DNA of 64,000 nucleotides from Parabacteroides bouchesdurhonensis (lineage in GTDB: Bacteria > Bacteroidota > Bacteroidia > Bacteroidales > Tannerellaceae), in assembly GCF_900186615.1 (NCBI RefSeq), contig NZ_LT896588.1, positions 1,594,961 through 1,658,960 of the forward strand, written 5' to 3'. Below, piece by piece: positions 43,665-52,668 of this stretch. Below the pieces are notes generated by a model. It did no database searches. It was not told where the DNA came from and saw only the letters and a list, made by a program, of their open reading frames with translations. The position numbers and the translations under genes are program-made. Position 1 is the first letter of the stretch, and each line of letters begins with the position of its first letter.

Positions 43665-44867
43665 CTATGATATGAGTATATAGGCTCTGTAATGAGTTTC
43701 TGTTGTAACCGGACAGAGAGAAAGATAGCCTTTTATAATCTTGCCGTCTTCTAATTTCAAGGGATAAGTCTCTTGCATAAAATGGTGATGAGAATAGGCT
43801 TCCCCTGCTTTTCCGTCATAGGTAATCCGAAAATCCCCTGTTGCTCTTGAATCAATGTATTTTTGGAAAAGACGGAGGGCTACCATTCCCATTGTATAAC
43901 GCATATTAATCTCTATACATGGGTGAATATTATAATTCCCTTTATCTTTATAGATTAACATGTCTACTCCTAAATAGCCGCTATAAATAGCACCGAAGGT
44001 GTCTTTTAATACGTGGCCAACAGTGTTTTGTATATGTTGTAGTTTTGTTTCTCCTGTAAACGAAGAGATTCTTTTACGCATCATTTCCTGGTTTTGTAAA
44101 ACATTTCCGGAATAAGCGCCTTTTTCTTCCGTATTGAATACGGAAAGCCCTTGGTATTGTACTTCACCTTTGCCATCAGAATAGAATTCCATGGCAAAGT
44201 CTTGTATCTTATTCAATCTACATTCTATGCTGATTGCCCCTTGCTTGTTGATAGCTCTGTTTATCCATGTTCTATCTTTCTCGGTTATACATCGGTCTAT
44301 CGGGTGCAGTCCTCTTCCTGATGAGGAATAAGGTGTTTTTAGTATGAATGGAGCATTATATGCTAACATATATTTCTCTATTTCCTGAATATTCGTGTAA
44401 AATCCGGGAGATACGGGAATAGGCATATCGGGTAATAATTCCCGTATTTTGTTCAGACATTCAGTTGCAGTTTGCCTTCCGGTTAGCTGTTTGTATTCAT
44501 CTTTCCATTGGGGAACAGTAATTTCTGATGGAGAATTCTGCTTTAACTTTTCAAAGAGATTGATACTATGAGGTGATATACCCCAAGGTGAGGCCTCTAT
44601 TGGAATGGAGGATGATATTCCTTTTTTTATATCTTTATATGTCACTGGGGTCGCAAATGGATGGATTTCTTTTGGGAGAAGCGATAAAAAAAGAGATGAA
44701 TTATCGTCATTTACCAATACATAGTCTTCCGGCTCGGAATACCATATAGGTAGGAGGGCCAGTTCCTGTATCATCTTCTGTACGTTTGTCGGCGGAGTAT
44801 AATTTTCTGTTCCTAACAGTATTGCCGTTTCATGTCCGGGATTGAAATAATGAATTTTCTTAGGCAT
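43665..44867 (-). CDS. ATP-grasp-like protein of unknown substrate
   Basis: The 400-residue soluble protein has ATP-grasp features: PFILKTPYSSSGRGLHPID near residues 175-195 (nucleotide-binding lysine and glycine-rich loop), ISIECRLNKIQDFAMEFYSD, and CIEINMRYTMGMVAL near residue 325, whose Glu-x-Asn should bind magnesium. The N-terminus FNPGHETAILLGTENYTPP is distinctive. ATP-grasp enzymes join a carboxylate to an amine or thiol through an acyl phosphate. No amino-acid, peptide or cofactor pathway gene lies nearby, so the substrate is open. A hairpin separates it from the DUF349 gene upstream on the same strand. Confidence 0.75.
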   Translation of the reverse strand: MPKKIHYFNPGHETAILLGTENYTPPTNVQKMIQELALLPIWYSEPEDYVLVNDDNSSLFLSLLPKEIHPFATPVTYKDIKKGISSSIPIEASPWGISPHSINLFEKLKQNSPSEITVPQWKDEYKQLTGRQTATECLNKIRELLPDMPIPVSPGFYTNIQEIEKYMLAYNAPFILKTPYSSSGRGLHPIDRCITEKDRTWINRAINKQGAISIECRLNKIQDFAMEFYSDGKGEVQYQGLSVFNTEEKGAYSGNVLQNQEMMRKRISSFTGETKLQHIQNTVGHVLKDTFGAIYSGYLGVDMLIYKDKGNYNIHPCIEINMRYTMGMVALRLFQKYIDSRATGDFRITYDGKAGEAYSHHHFMQETYPLKLEDGKIIKGYLSLCPVTTETHYRAYILIS

Positions 44868-44880
44868 AACTATAAAACAG

Positions 44881-44910
44881 CGAAGCCGTCTTTTATAGAG
44901 GACGGCTTCG
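44881..44910 (-). terminator. Hairpin between the DUF349 and ATP-grasp genes
   Basis: CGAAGCCGTC and GACGGCTTCG form a perfect 10-bp stem with a 10-base loop. The T run on the minus strand is short and interrupted (GCTGTTTTAT), so termination may be partial. Confidence 0.7.
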
Positions 44911-44933
44911 TTTATGAATAGGTTTGATTTTAA

Positions 44934-46787
44934 TTATTCAAGGTTTTCATCAATGGCCTCAATCTTTTTGATTATAAGATCCATTTCTTCTTTTAGCTTT
45001 TCAATCTTACGTTCCATTTCTTTTAATAAACCTCCACCTCCTTTGGAAGATATACTAAGGAAGCCAATATTGTTTTCGTAAGTTTGCAATTCATTCTTCA
45101 TACGCTCATACATACGCATGAGTTTTTCTCGTTCTCCGTATAACTTACCTTTGCTATGTTCTCCACTAACCATATCGCTTAAATTGTTACGGAAACTTTG
45201 CATTTTACGGTCATTCTTGTCTACCTTTAAACGATCGAATTGTTTGTCTACGGCTTCGTGATATTCTTTATAGATTTTGTCTTTCTCCTTGAAAGGTACG
45301 AAACCTATAGTGTTCCATTCTGCCATATAGCCTTTTAATGTTGCTAAAGCTTCTTCGGACTCTAGTGTTTCGTCCAGATTATTAATCTTTTCGATTAATT
45401 CTTTTTTAGATGCTAAATTAGTTAGCTCTACGCTTTTCTGTGAAACGACATTCTTGTTTTTTTGTTCAAAGAAATAGTCACAAGCGGAAATAAAACGTTT
45501 CCAAATGGCATCCGAATGTTTACGGGCAACGGAACCAATCGTTTTCCATTCTTTTTGGAGAGCAATCATTTTCTCGGTTGTCTCTTTCCAATCGGTGCTA
45601 TCCTTCAATGCTTCAACTTTCTCACACAATGCTCTTTTCAATTCGAGATTCTTTTCCATCTCTTCTTTGATAGCCTTGTAGAACTCGCTCTTTTTGTTGA
45701 AGTATACATCACAAGCAGCACGGAAACGTTCAAATATCTTTACATTAAATTTTTTAGGCGCAAACCCTATAGTCTTCCATTTATCTTGTAAGGCAATGAC
45801 TTCTTTGTTTTTTTCTTCCCAGTCTTTGAATGATTTAAGGGTACTGAAGTCTATATTTTCGATTTCTTCGCAAATAGCTGTTTTCGCTTCCAGATTTTCC
45901 TGTTCTTTCGCTTTTAGCTTCTCAAAATGTTCCTGATGACGTTTGTTGATAACGGTAGATGCAGTTTTAAAGCGAGTCCATAAGTCTTCTCTTGATTCTT
46001 TTGCAACAGGACCAATCTCACGCCATTGTTGATGCAATTTCTGTAGTTGATGGAATGCGGAAATGACATCCGGCTCATTCTCCAATTTTTCTACAGTTTC
46101 ACAAAGAGCCGTTTTTAATTCCAGGTTCTTTTTGAAATCATAATCACGGAACTGGTTATTTATTTTGATGATATCATAGAACTTTTCGCTATATGTTTGG
46201 TAGTTTCTCCATAAATCATTAGCATGTTCTTGAGGAATCAACTTAATTTCTTTCCATTTCTGTTGAATTTCCTTGAAGTCATTGTATAATTTATTGAAAT
46301 CTTCCTGGCTTTCGGTCAAAGCTTTCAATTGATCGATTAATTGAAGTTTCAATGTGTAATTTTCTGTTTTTATACGTTCTTCTTCTGCAAGGACAGCAGC
46401 TCTTTTTTCTTTATAAGAAGCCAACAATTCTTTTATTGTATTTTCAGTCTCATCTTCAGGAGCAACAAAATCCTTCTCTTCTCCTCCGTTTTCGAGGAAC
46501 GTCTTCTTTAATTCGTCTACTTCATTACGGCGAATTTTATAATAGGCTTGTTTTAATGATTCTACTTCACTACGAGCAGTCTCTGCTGATTTTTCTACTA
46601 ACTCGGTTAGCTTACTCAAGATTTCTTCTTTTGTCAGCTTGCTGGCAGCCATAGCAACTTCTTCCTCCGGAGTTATGTTTGCATTCGCATCTTCCTGAGA
46701 ATTTTCCGGTACTGTAACCGGAGCTTTAGCTTCTTCTAATTTGCCTGCTTCTTCTGCCGGCAGATTAGTTTCAACGGTGTCCTTCAT
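44934..46787 (-). CDS. DUF349-repeat protein
   Basis: The 617-residue, highly charged, almost entirely helical cytoplasmic protein contains at least five DUF349 repeats, each marked by a W-x-x-I motif: WKEIKLIPQE, WREIGPVAKE, WKTIGFAPKK, WKTIGSVARK and WNTIGFVPFK (residues ~185-530). A lysine/glutamate-rich coiled coil (KGGGGLLKEMERKIEKLKEE) ends the protein. The start is ATG 46787; a TTG two codons upstream is less likely. The function of DUF349 proteins is not known; their form suggests a long rod or scaffold. An AATCACAAA/TTTGTGATT dyad lies in its promoter region. Confidence 0.88.
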   Translation of the reverse strand: MKDTVETNLPAEEAGKLEEAKAPVTVPENSQEDANANITPEEEVAMAASKLTKEEILSKLTELVEKSAETARSEVESLKQAYYKIRRNEVDELKKTFLENGGEEKDFVAPEDETENTIKELLASYKEKRAAVLAEEERIKTENYTLKLQLIDQLKALTESQEDFNKLYNDFKEIQQKWKEIKLIPQEHANDLWRNYQTYSEKFYDIIKINNQFRDYDFKKNLELKTALCETVEKLENEPDVISAFHQLQKLHQQWREIGPVAKESREDLWTRFKTASTVINKRHQEHFEKLKAKEQENLEAKTAICEEIENIDFSTLKSFKDWEEKNKEVIALQDKWKTIGFAPKKFNVKIFERFRAACDVYFNKKSEFYKAIKEEMEKNLELKRALCEKVEALKDSTDWKETTEKMIALQKEWKTIGSVARKHSDAIWKRFISACDYFFEQKNKNVVSQKSVELTNLASKKELIEKINNLDETLESEEALATLKGYMAEWNTIGFVPFKEKDKIYKEYHEAVDKQFDRLKVDKNDRKMQSFRNNLSDMVSGEHSKGKLYGEREKLMRMYERMKNELQTYENNIGFLSISSKGGGGLLKEMERKIEKLKEEMDLIIKKIEAIDENLE

Positions 46788-46827
46788 ATACAATCACTTA
46801 TTTAAGAAAAGGAGTATTTCCTATATC

Positions 46828-46858
46828 AATCACAAATTAAGCTAAATATTTTGTGATT
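46828..46858. promoter_or_regulatory. Perfect 9-bp dyad upstream of the DUF349 gene
   Basis: AATCACAAA (46828-46836) and TTTGTGATT (46850-46858) are perfect inverted copies 13 bases apart, about 40 bases before the DUF349 start. The half-site ATCACAAA is the same as in units 2 and 4 of the array at 34464-34577. Confidence 0.45.
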
Positions 46859-46999
46859 ACAGCATTTACAAGCAATTATTTATACTAAAAAGTTCATGTT
46901 TTATGTTCTTTTTTCGGGACATTTCATAGCCTTTATTTTTTAACTTTATGTTTTTTAAGGTGATAAAGAGGCAATGGCTTAAATTCAGACTTATCTGTT

Positions 47000-47956
47000 T
47001 TATTGGCTGTTGCTGTCTATTAATGCTTTTGTCAGTCTTTTCCCGTTTTTACTCCCTGAAAAGTCAAAGAGCACGATGCCGCAATTCTTTTTGCCGGCTT
47101 TTTGTATATGTTTTGCTATCAGGTTATTTATTTTTGCAAAATGGATAGGACCGGCGACAGGAACTGCTGTTGCACTGACAAAAGTGAACCCCCAAAGTTC
47201 CGAATTATAAGGTTCTGCTCCCATTTTTTCTATATTCCGGATACATATTTGTGTCTTGTAGTCTGTTTCTTTGACTGATGAATATTGGTATTCATCTTCA
47301 ACTGTAACAAAGCACTTGTCTCCGTTTTTACTGCTGAGAGTAACTGTGCAAGTTGCGTTATCTTCCCATCCGGAGCATTCCGCTCCCGGATAATTGTCCA
47401 TGGCATGGTCTCTATGCAGGAATAATATCTTCCCCCGACAGTTACCTAAAGTAATATCTGACCGGAAATCATGCATAAAGTATGTTTGATATTCCGGTTT
47501 TTCCAGTATGACGGAAAGAAGATGTGCATAGTCGGTGATTTTACCGTTCTCCTTTTTCAGAAATACAATAAGAGTTTCTGATGGATTCCTTTTCAGGAAA
47601 TCAATAAATTCCGTTAATACATTTTCCTCCCAGTAAATATCCTGGAAAAACGGACCATGATAAATTCCTAATTTATTATTATCCATTGCTTGCAGTCGAA
47701 TATCAAAGCAACGTATACCTTGCCTTAATTGAGTTGGGATACTAATATCTTGTGTTATAATACCTACGCCTCCATGTTGTGAGGCTCCGCTATCATGTGT
47801 GCCGGGAATTGATATTTTACATAGTGGAGTTGAGTCATCTATGTTTTTCATCCATGTAGAATAGCTACCTGATTGTACAACTGGCTTTTCTGCTTTTATG
47901 GAGTAAGCAGTTAAAATATAAAATGCAAAAAATAAAATGTAACGTAAGTGTTTCAT
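47000..47956 (-). CDS. Secreted phosphatidylinositol-specific phospholipase C-like protein
   Basis: The 318-residue protein has a signal peptide (ILFFAFYILTAYSIKA) and a PI-PLC X-like barrel: the two catalytic histidines are His54 in SIPGTHDSGA and His100 in GIYHGPFF, with RCFDIRLQ supplying the Arg and Asp next to the substrate. Bacterial PI-PLCs cleave phosphatidylinositol or GPI anchors without calcium. In a gut-type Bacteroidales the substrate could be host or the cell's own inositol lipids; some Bacteroides make inositol sphingolipids, but nothing here proves a link. It forms a single-gene unit. Confidence 0.87.
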   Translation of the reverse strand: MKHLRYILFFAFYILTAYSIKAEKPVVQSGSYSTWMKNIDDSTPLCKISIPGTHDSGASQHGGVGIITQDISIPTQLRQGIRCFDIRLQAMDNNKLGIYHGPFFQDIYWEENVLTEFIDFLKRNPSETLIVFLKKENGKITDYAHLLSVILEKPEYQTYFMHDFRSDITLGNCRGKILFLHRDHAMDNYPGAECSGWEDNATCTVTLSSKNGDKCFVTVEDEYQYSSVKETDYKTQICIRNIEKMGAEPYNSELWGFTFVSATAVPVAGPIHFAKINNLIAKHIQKAGKKNCGIVLFDFSGSKNGKRLTKALIDSNSQ

Positions 47957-47997
47957 GTGGCGTATTATTTAAGTGTTTTTATTTGGCGATAAATATA

Positions 47998-48052
47998 CAA
48001 AAAAACAGATTATATGTTTTATTTACAAAGAATAGAACATATAATCCGTTTT
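47998..48052 (-). terminator. Terminator after the oadGAB operon
   Basis: 48002-48018 pairs with 48036-48052 over 17 bp with one mismatch; on the minus strand the stem is followed by a T run (CTGTTTTTTTG). Confidence 0.8.
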
Positions 48053-48074
48053 AGAAATATCGGTATGTAAAAAC

Positions 48075-49310
48075 TTATCCTAAGAATGAAATCAGTACAC
48101 CGGCAGCAACTGCAGAACCAATTACTCCTGAAATATTACTGGCCATACAATATTGTAATACATGATTCTTTGGATCATATTTTAAGGCAATTTCATTTGC
48201 AACGCGTGAAGCCATAGGTACAGCGCTTAATCCGGTAGCTCCGATTAACGGATTGATTTTCTTCTTTGTAAATAGATTGAATAATTTGACAAAGAAAATA
48301 CCTCCTGCTATGGATAAGGCAAAAGCAAGGAATCCTCCGATAACAATTCCTATTGTTGTTAAGTTCAAGAAAGCCTCCGCGGTCATAGTTGCACCTACTG
48401 ACAGACCCAAAAAGATCGTTGCGGCATTCATGATACTATTAGACGCGGCATCAAATAACCGGAATGTATTTGTGCCTATTTCCTTCACGAGGTTACCGAA
48501 CATGAGCATCCCGATTAATGGCACTGCACTCGGAACAAACAATGCTACTACTGTTGTAACTACGATAGGGAAAATTATCTTCAATACCCGCAGATTTTTT
48601 ATTTCTACACTGGATGGATACTTCTTCTCCTGCTCTTTCATATTAATACATAGCTCCTTCTTGGAACAAAATAGTTTTACAACTAAAGGTATAATTACCG
48701 GAACTAAGGCCATGTAAGAGTAGGCCGCAATAGCGATAGGTCCTAATAAATGAGGGGCCAGCTTAATTGTTGTAAAGATAGCCGTTGGTCCGTCTGCTCC
48801 TCCGATAATACCTAATGCCGCCGCTTCCTTAGGGGTAAATCCCATTAGGATAGCTACTAATAATACGGTAAAGATACCCAGTTGTGCTGCGGCTCCAAAG
48901 ATTGAAAGGCGAAGATTACGAAGCATTGGCCCGAAATCCGTTAAAGCACCTACACCCATGAAGATAATAGGGGGAAGAAAGCCTGTTTTTATTAACATGT
49001 AATAGATGAAGTTCATGATCCCCAATTCATGAGCAATATCATGCAGCGGCATTTCCCAAATATTTTTCATGACGCCATGTACGTTAATAAGCCCGTTTTC
49101 GTTTGCCTGAATAACCCCCATATCACCTCCCGGGAAATTAGCAAGCAATACTCCGAAGGCAATTGGTACGAGTAGTAAAGGCTCATACTGCTTTTTTATA
49201 CCTAAATAGAGTAAAATAAAAGCAATAGCGTACATGATGAGGAACTGCGGTTCAGCAATAATATTGCTGAACGCTGTCATATCATATAAGTTTTGAAATA
49301 TCTCCTTCAT
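48075..49310 (-). CDS. oadB: Sodium-translocating decarboxylase beta subunit
   Basis: OadB is the membrane subunit that decarboxylates carboxybiotin and exports Na+. The 411-residue protein has about nine to eleven hydrophobic helices and the conserved GIIGGADGPTAIFTT with the catalytic Asp, plus GVGALTDFGPML and ATGLSAVPMASRVANE. Its start shares one base with the oadA stop (TAATG), which ties their translation. With OadA and OadG it forms a sodium pump. Confidence 0.94.
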   Translation of the reverse strand: MKEIFQNLYDMTAFSNIIAEPQFLIMYAIAFILLYLGIKKQYEPLLLVPIAFGVLLANFPGGDMGVIQANENGLINVHGVMKNIWEMPLHDIAHELGIMNFIYYMLIKTGFLPPIIFMGVGALTDFGPMLRNLRLSIFGAAAQLGIFTVLLVAILMGFTPKEAAALGIIGGADGPTAIFTTIKLAPHLLGPIAIAAYSYMALVPVIIPLVVKLFCSKKELCINMKEQEKKYPSSVEIKNLRVLKIIFPIVVTTVVALFVPSAVPLIGMLMFGNLVKEIGTNTFRLFDAASNSIMNAATIFLGLSVGATMTAEAFLNLTTIGIVIGGFLAFALSIAGGIFFVKLFNLFTKKKINPLIGATGLSAVPMASRVANEIALKYDPKNHVLQYCMASNISGVIGSAVAAGVLISFLG

Positions 49311-51202
49311 TATTGGATAGTCATTAATACATCGTCCTCAGAAACAGAATCGCCGGAAGAGAAACAAATGGCTGTAACAGTTCCGCCGAATTCCGCGCGA
49401 ACAGCATTATAAGTCTTCATTGCTTCTACGTAGCACAAAATATCACCTTCCTTTATGGTATCTCCTACCTTCACCGGAGCTTCAGAGGCATTTTTTACCA
49501 AGAAGAACTTTCCTTCAAGCGGAGACAGAACTTCTTTGCCGCTTCCTGCAGATACAGGAGCAGTATTCTGTGCTGGTGCTGGTGCGGCGGGAGCAGCAGA
49601 CGGAGAGGTGTTCGTTGTATCTCCAAAAGCTACAGTAACCCGGTAAGCCTGGCCGTTGACATCTACCGTCATTGTCTGTGGCGATGTTGGCATACTGAAA
49701 GCTTGTGTTGCAGGAGTTGCAGGTTTTAGAGCTTCCTCTTTTTCCGCTTTTTTCTTAGCAACATCCGCTTTAAATTCAACTTTTGCTTTTCCTGAACGAT
49801 ACGCTTCATATTGAGCAGGGTGCATAGCATATTCGAATAATTCTTCGTCATCTTCGCCGTATTCCCATTGTTTTTCGTTCATTAATTTGCGATACTTGTC
49901 CAATGAATCCGGATAATTATCCTGAGGATTACCTTCAAAGAATTCACGACCTTCTGCCTTTGCCTTCTCGATTAGTTCAGGTGCCAAAGCTCCGGGCAGA
50001 CGTCCGGCCTTTCCTAATAGCATATCCCAAATGTCGTCAGCAATCATGCTCCAGCGTTCTTTGCCTTTTTCCATTTGCATCACATTCATCAAGGAAAGAT
50101 TTTTCACATATTGGCTGAAAGGCGTTACTAATGGAGGATACCCTACACGGGGCCATACATAGGCTACCTCATCAAACAACTTTATAAGCAACTGATCCTG
50201 AGATAAGAGCGGTTTGTTGTTCTTTATACGGTTTTTATTAATAGATTCAAGATTTTTGTCAAGGTCGGCCATTAAACTTCCCATCATACCGCCCGGTAGT
50301 CCCGGACCAATCAACAAAGAGTTCATGAGGCGATTGCGGGGGCTGATATAAAGACCTAAAAAGTCGTCCATAAACTCCTGAATAAGACTTCTTACTTTCA
50401 TGTAAGCTTCCATGTTGATCTCCGGTACTTTGTACCCTGCATCTTTTAGCATAGCCTGTACGGTTAATAAATCGGCATGGCCTGTTCCCCATGATAAAGG
50501 TTCCATTCCTACGTCGATGTAATCACATCCTGCATTACAAACTTCCAGAATGGAGGCAACATTGAATCCAGGACCTGCATGGCTATGATATTGTATAGGT
50601 ATTTCCGGATATTTTGCTTTGATGTTGGCTACGATCTGTCCCAGCGTATGTGGTCGGCCGATTCCTGCCATATCTTTGATGCAAATTTCATCAGCACCCA
50701 GTTCGATTAACTCAAAAGCCATATTGGTATAATACTCTACCGTGTGAATAGGAGAGTGCGTGATACACAGTGAACATTGCGAAATCATACCGGCAGCCTT
50801 TGCATACTTGATGGAAGGTGCTATATTGCGTACATCGTTTAATCCGCAGAATGTACGGGCGATGTCTGTTCCTTGTACTTTTTTTACTTTGTAGAACAAC
50901 TGTCTTACATCATCCGGAACCGGACTCATGCGCAGACCATTCAATGCTCTGTCAAGCATATGTGTTTGTATTCCGGCTTCATGGAACGGCTTAGTCCATT
51001 CGCGTACTGATTTATTGGGGTTTTCTCCAAAAAGTAAATTAACTTGCTCAAAGCCGCCTCCGTTTGTTTCTACACGAGCAAAACATCCCATTTCTATAAT
51101 AGCGGGAGCTACTTTGACTAGCTGGTCAACTCTGGGAACATACTTACCGGCAGATTGCCACATGTCTCTGAAGACCAAGCTAAATTTGATTTCTCTTTTC
51201 AT
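49310..51202 (-). CDS. oadA: Oxaloacetate decarboxylase alpha subunit (carboxyltransferase plus biotin carrier)
   Basis: The 630-residue protein moves CO2 from oxaloacetate to biotin. It has the carboxyltransferase barrel with RDMWQSAG near residue 12, KDMAGIGRP with the catalytic lysine, and YHSHAGPG with metal-binding histidines. An alanine/proline-rich linker (residues ~525-560) leads to the biotinyl domain ending in VEAMKTYNAV, where the Lys is biotinylated. A pyruvate carboxylase-type enzyme is excluded by the neighbouring beta and gamma subunits, and a methylmalonyl-CoA decarboxylase by this type of alpha subunit. It is preceded by oadG by 22 nt. Confidence 0.95.
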   Translation of the reverse strand: MKREIKFSLVFRDMWQSAGKYVPRVDQLVKVAPAIIEMGCFARVETNGGGFEQVNLLFGENPNKSVREWTKPFHEAGIQTHMLDRALNGLRMSPVPDDVRQLFYKVKKVQGTDIARTFCGLNDVRNIAPSIKYAKAAGMISQCSLCITHSPIHTVEYYTNMAFELIELGADEICIKDMAGIGRPHTLGQIVANIKAKYPEIPIQYHSHAGPGFNVASILEVCNAGCDYIDVGMEPLSWGTGHADLLTVQAMLKDAGYKVPEINMEAYMKVRSLIQEFMDDFLGLYISPRNRLMNSLLIGPGLPGGMMGSLMADLDKNLESINKNRIKNNKPLLSQDQLLIKLFDEVAYVWPRVGYPPLVTPFSQYVKNLSLMNVMQMEKGKERWSMIADDIWDMLLGKAGRLPGALAPELIEKAKAEGREFFEGNPQDNYPDSLDKYRKLMNEKQWEYGEDDEELFEYAMHPAQYEAYRSGKAKVEFKADVAKKKAEKEEALKPATPATQAFSMPTSPQTMTVDVNGQAYRVTVAFGDTTNTSPSAAPAAPAPAQNTAPVSAGSGKEVLSPLEGKFFLVKNASEAPVKVGDTIKEGDILCYVEAMKTYNAVRAEFGGTVTAICFSSGDSVSEDDVLMTIQ

Positions 51203-51224
51203 GATTTTTTATAAATAATACTTG

Positions 51225-51503
51225 TTACATTTTCTCTATTTTTACAACTCTTCCTTTCCCGCCGGTTACCATACTGATTGCAGAAACAATGGCAGCTGTT
51301 TCTTGTCCGCCGACAGCGCCTGATTGTGCAAAAGCGAGAGGTGAGGCTGTTGCAACTTGCTTTTTTGCGATTTCTTCTTCGGGGGCATACTTGTTAACTA
51401 ATGAGATGAGACCTTTTCCTAGATTAATAACAATTAGTAGAATCGCAAATACTGTAGTCATACCGACCACCATTAATAATAATCCGGTTTCTATATTTTC
51501 CAT
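51225..51503 (-). CDS. oadG: Oxaloacetate decarboxylase gamma subunit
   Basis: The 92-residue protein has one N-terminal transmembrane helix (LLMVVGMTTVFAILLIVINL) and a soluble tail with an alanine-rich linker, which fits OadG. This subunit assembles the alpha and beta subunits. It is the first gene of the oadG-oadA-oadB operon and has a -7 element 78 bases upstream. Confidence 0.9.
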   Translation of the reverse strand: MENIETGLLLMVVGMTTVFAILLIVINLGKGLISLVNKYAPEEEIAKKQVATASPLAFAQSGAVGGQETAAIVSAISMVTGGKGRVVKIEKM

Positions 51504-51581
51504 ATTGTCTATATTTCAAAGAAGTATCTGTTTAAGGTATTTACAGGGATGATCTGTTTAAATACTAATTAAAAACTATCG

Positions 51582-51589
51582 CAAAAGTA
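51582..51589 (-). promoter_or_regulatory. -7 element of the oadGAB operon
   Basis: The minus strand reads TACTTTTG, giving a leader of about 70 bases. The rest of the 242-bp gap up to 51745 holds nothing else I recognise. Confidence 0.55.
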
Positions 51590-51745
51590 CAAATTTACAA
51601 GAACATGCTATAAGGTTAATCCTTTAAAAAATTAAAAAAGATAAGAGCCTCAGTGGTTTTTGCTAATAAATTAAACCCTATGTTTCGTTTTTATTGCGAT
51701 TTGAAATAAAATATAAATCGGAACGACTTCTATATTTAATAGATA

Positions 51746-52549
51746 TTATGTTCTGTTTTCGTTGAAAGAGGCTAACAGTGCTTGCATCTCTGTATGGATT
51801 TTTCCATTGCTAGCCAGCACTTCTTCTCCGTCGGACCAGTTATTACCCCCTTGGAAATCGGTTACCACTCCTCCGGCTTGCTGGAGGATGAAAGCTCCGG
51901 CTGCTATATCCCACGGGCCAAGGAATGCCTCCACACGAGCTTCGAAGCGACCGGCCGCAACATAGCATAATTCGGCTGCAGCAGATCCTAATAGCCGGCA
52001 GCCGGCAGAGGAGCCGTATAACTTATCAACCAGATAAACAGCAAGCGGGTGATAGGATTTGAAGCTATAAGGGAAGCCCAGTGCAACAAAAGATTTCTCT
52101 AGAGTCGAAATCTCCGAAACTTGAATAACCTTGTCATTCAGGTAGGCTTTTCCTCCTTTTATTGCGTGAAAGCATTCGTCTCGATGTACTTCATAGACCA
52201 CTCCCAGCAATGTTTCTCCATTTTTTCTCAGGGCGATGCTTACACAGTAGGGAGCCATGTCATGTATGTAGTTTGTTGTTCCGTCAAGAGGATCTATAAC
52301 CCAGCAGTATTCTTCGGAGGAATGTGAACCGGAGCCTTCTTCTGCAATAACGCCGGCTTCGGGCATGAGAGTTTTAAGTTGTTCAACGATCATCTGCTCG
52401 GCTGCTTTATCGACATAAGAAACATAATTGTGTGCACTTTTTTCTTCCACTTTGGTGGCGGAAAATTGCTTACGCTCTTTTTTCAGATATTCGCCTGCGT
52501 GATGGGCAATGATTCGGACCTGAGAGCACAAGAGATTCAAATCTTTCAT
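51746..52549 (-). CDS. Inositol monophosphatase family protein
   Basis: The 267-residue protein has all metal-binding motifs of the family: GVIAEEGSGSHS, WVIDPLDGTTNYIHD near residue 85-100, and WDIAAGAFILQQAGG near residue 215. Members remove phosphate from inositol-1-phosphate, adenosine 3',5'-bisphosphate (CysQ) or fructose-1,6-bisphosphate; sequence does not separate these with certainty. It is transcribed divergently from the TamB-like gene, with the two -7 elements only 13 bases apart. Confidence 0.92.
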   Translation of the reverse strand: MKDLNLLCSQVRIIAHHAGEYLKKERKQFSATKVEEKSAHNYVSYVDKAAEQMIVEQLKTLMPEAGVIAEEGSGSHSSEEYCWVIDPLDGTTNYIHDMAPYCVSIALRKNGETLLGVVYEVHRDECFHAIKGGKAYLNDKVIQVSEISTLEKSFVALGFPYSFKSYHPLAVYLVDKLYGSSAGCRLLGSAAAELCYVAAGRFEARVEAFLGPWDIAAGAFILQQAGGVVTDFQGGNNWSDGEEVLASNGKIHTEMQALLASFNENRT

Positions 52550-52569
52550 ATTTCTGGTGAATTTTGTGT

Positions 52570-52577
52570 CAAAGGTA
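52570..52577 (-). promoter_or_regulatory. -7 element of the inositol monophosphatase gene
   Basis: The minus strand reads TACCTTTG, 21 bases before the start codon. Confidence 0.55.
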
Positions 52578-52590
52578 TATTCTTTATTTG

Positions 52591-52598
52591 TATTTTTG
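52591..52598 (+). promoter_or_regulatory. -7 element of the tamB-tamL operon
   Basis: TATTTTTG, 70 bases before the TamB-like start. It lies within the region RNA polymerase would cover at the divergent promoter. Confidence 0.55.
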
Positions 52599-52668
52599 TT
52601 AATAAATCGTCAAACAAAATGGCTCGTTTCGACGTTATGAATATAACAAGATACCCGGGAATTTATAT

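Noticed and set aside
44934-46787. Plus-strand open frames within the DUF349 gene (for example 45462-45791 and 46352-46654)
   Set aside because: They are low-complexity shadows of a lysine/glutamate-rich helical gene, with no signal, promoter or ribosome-binding region.
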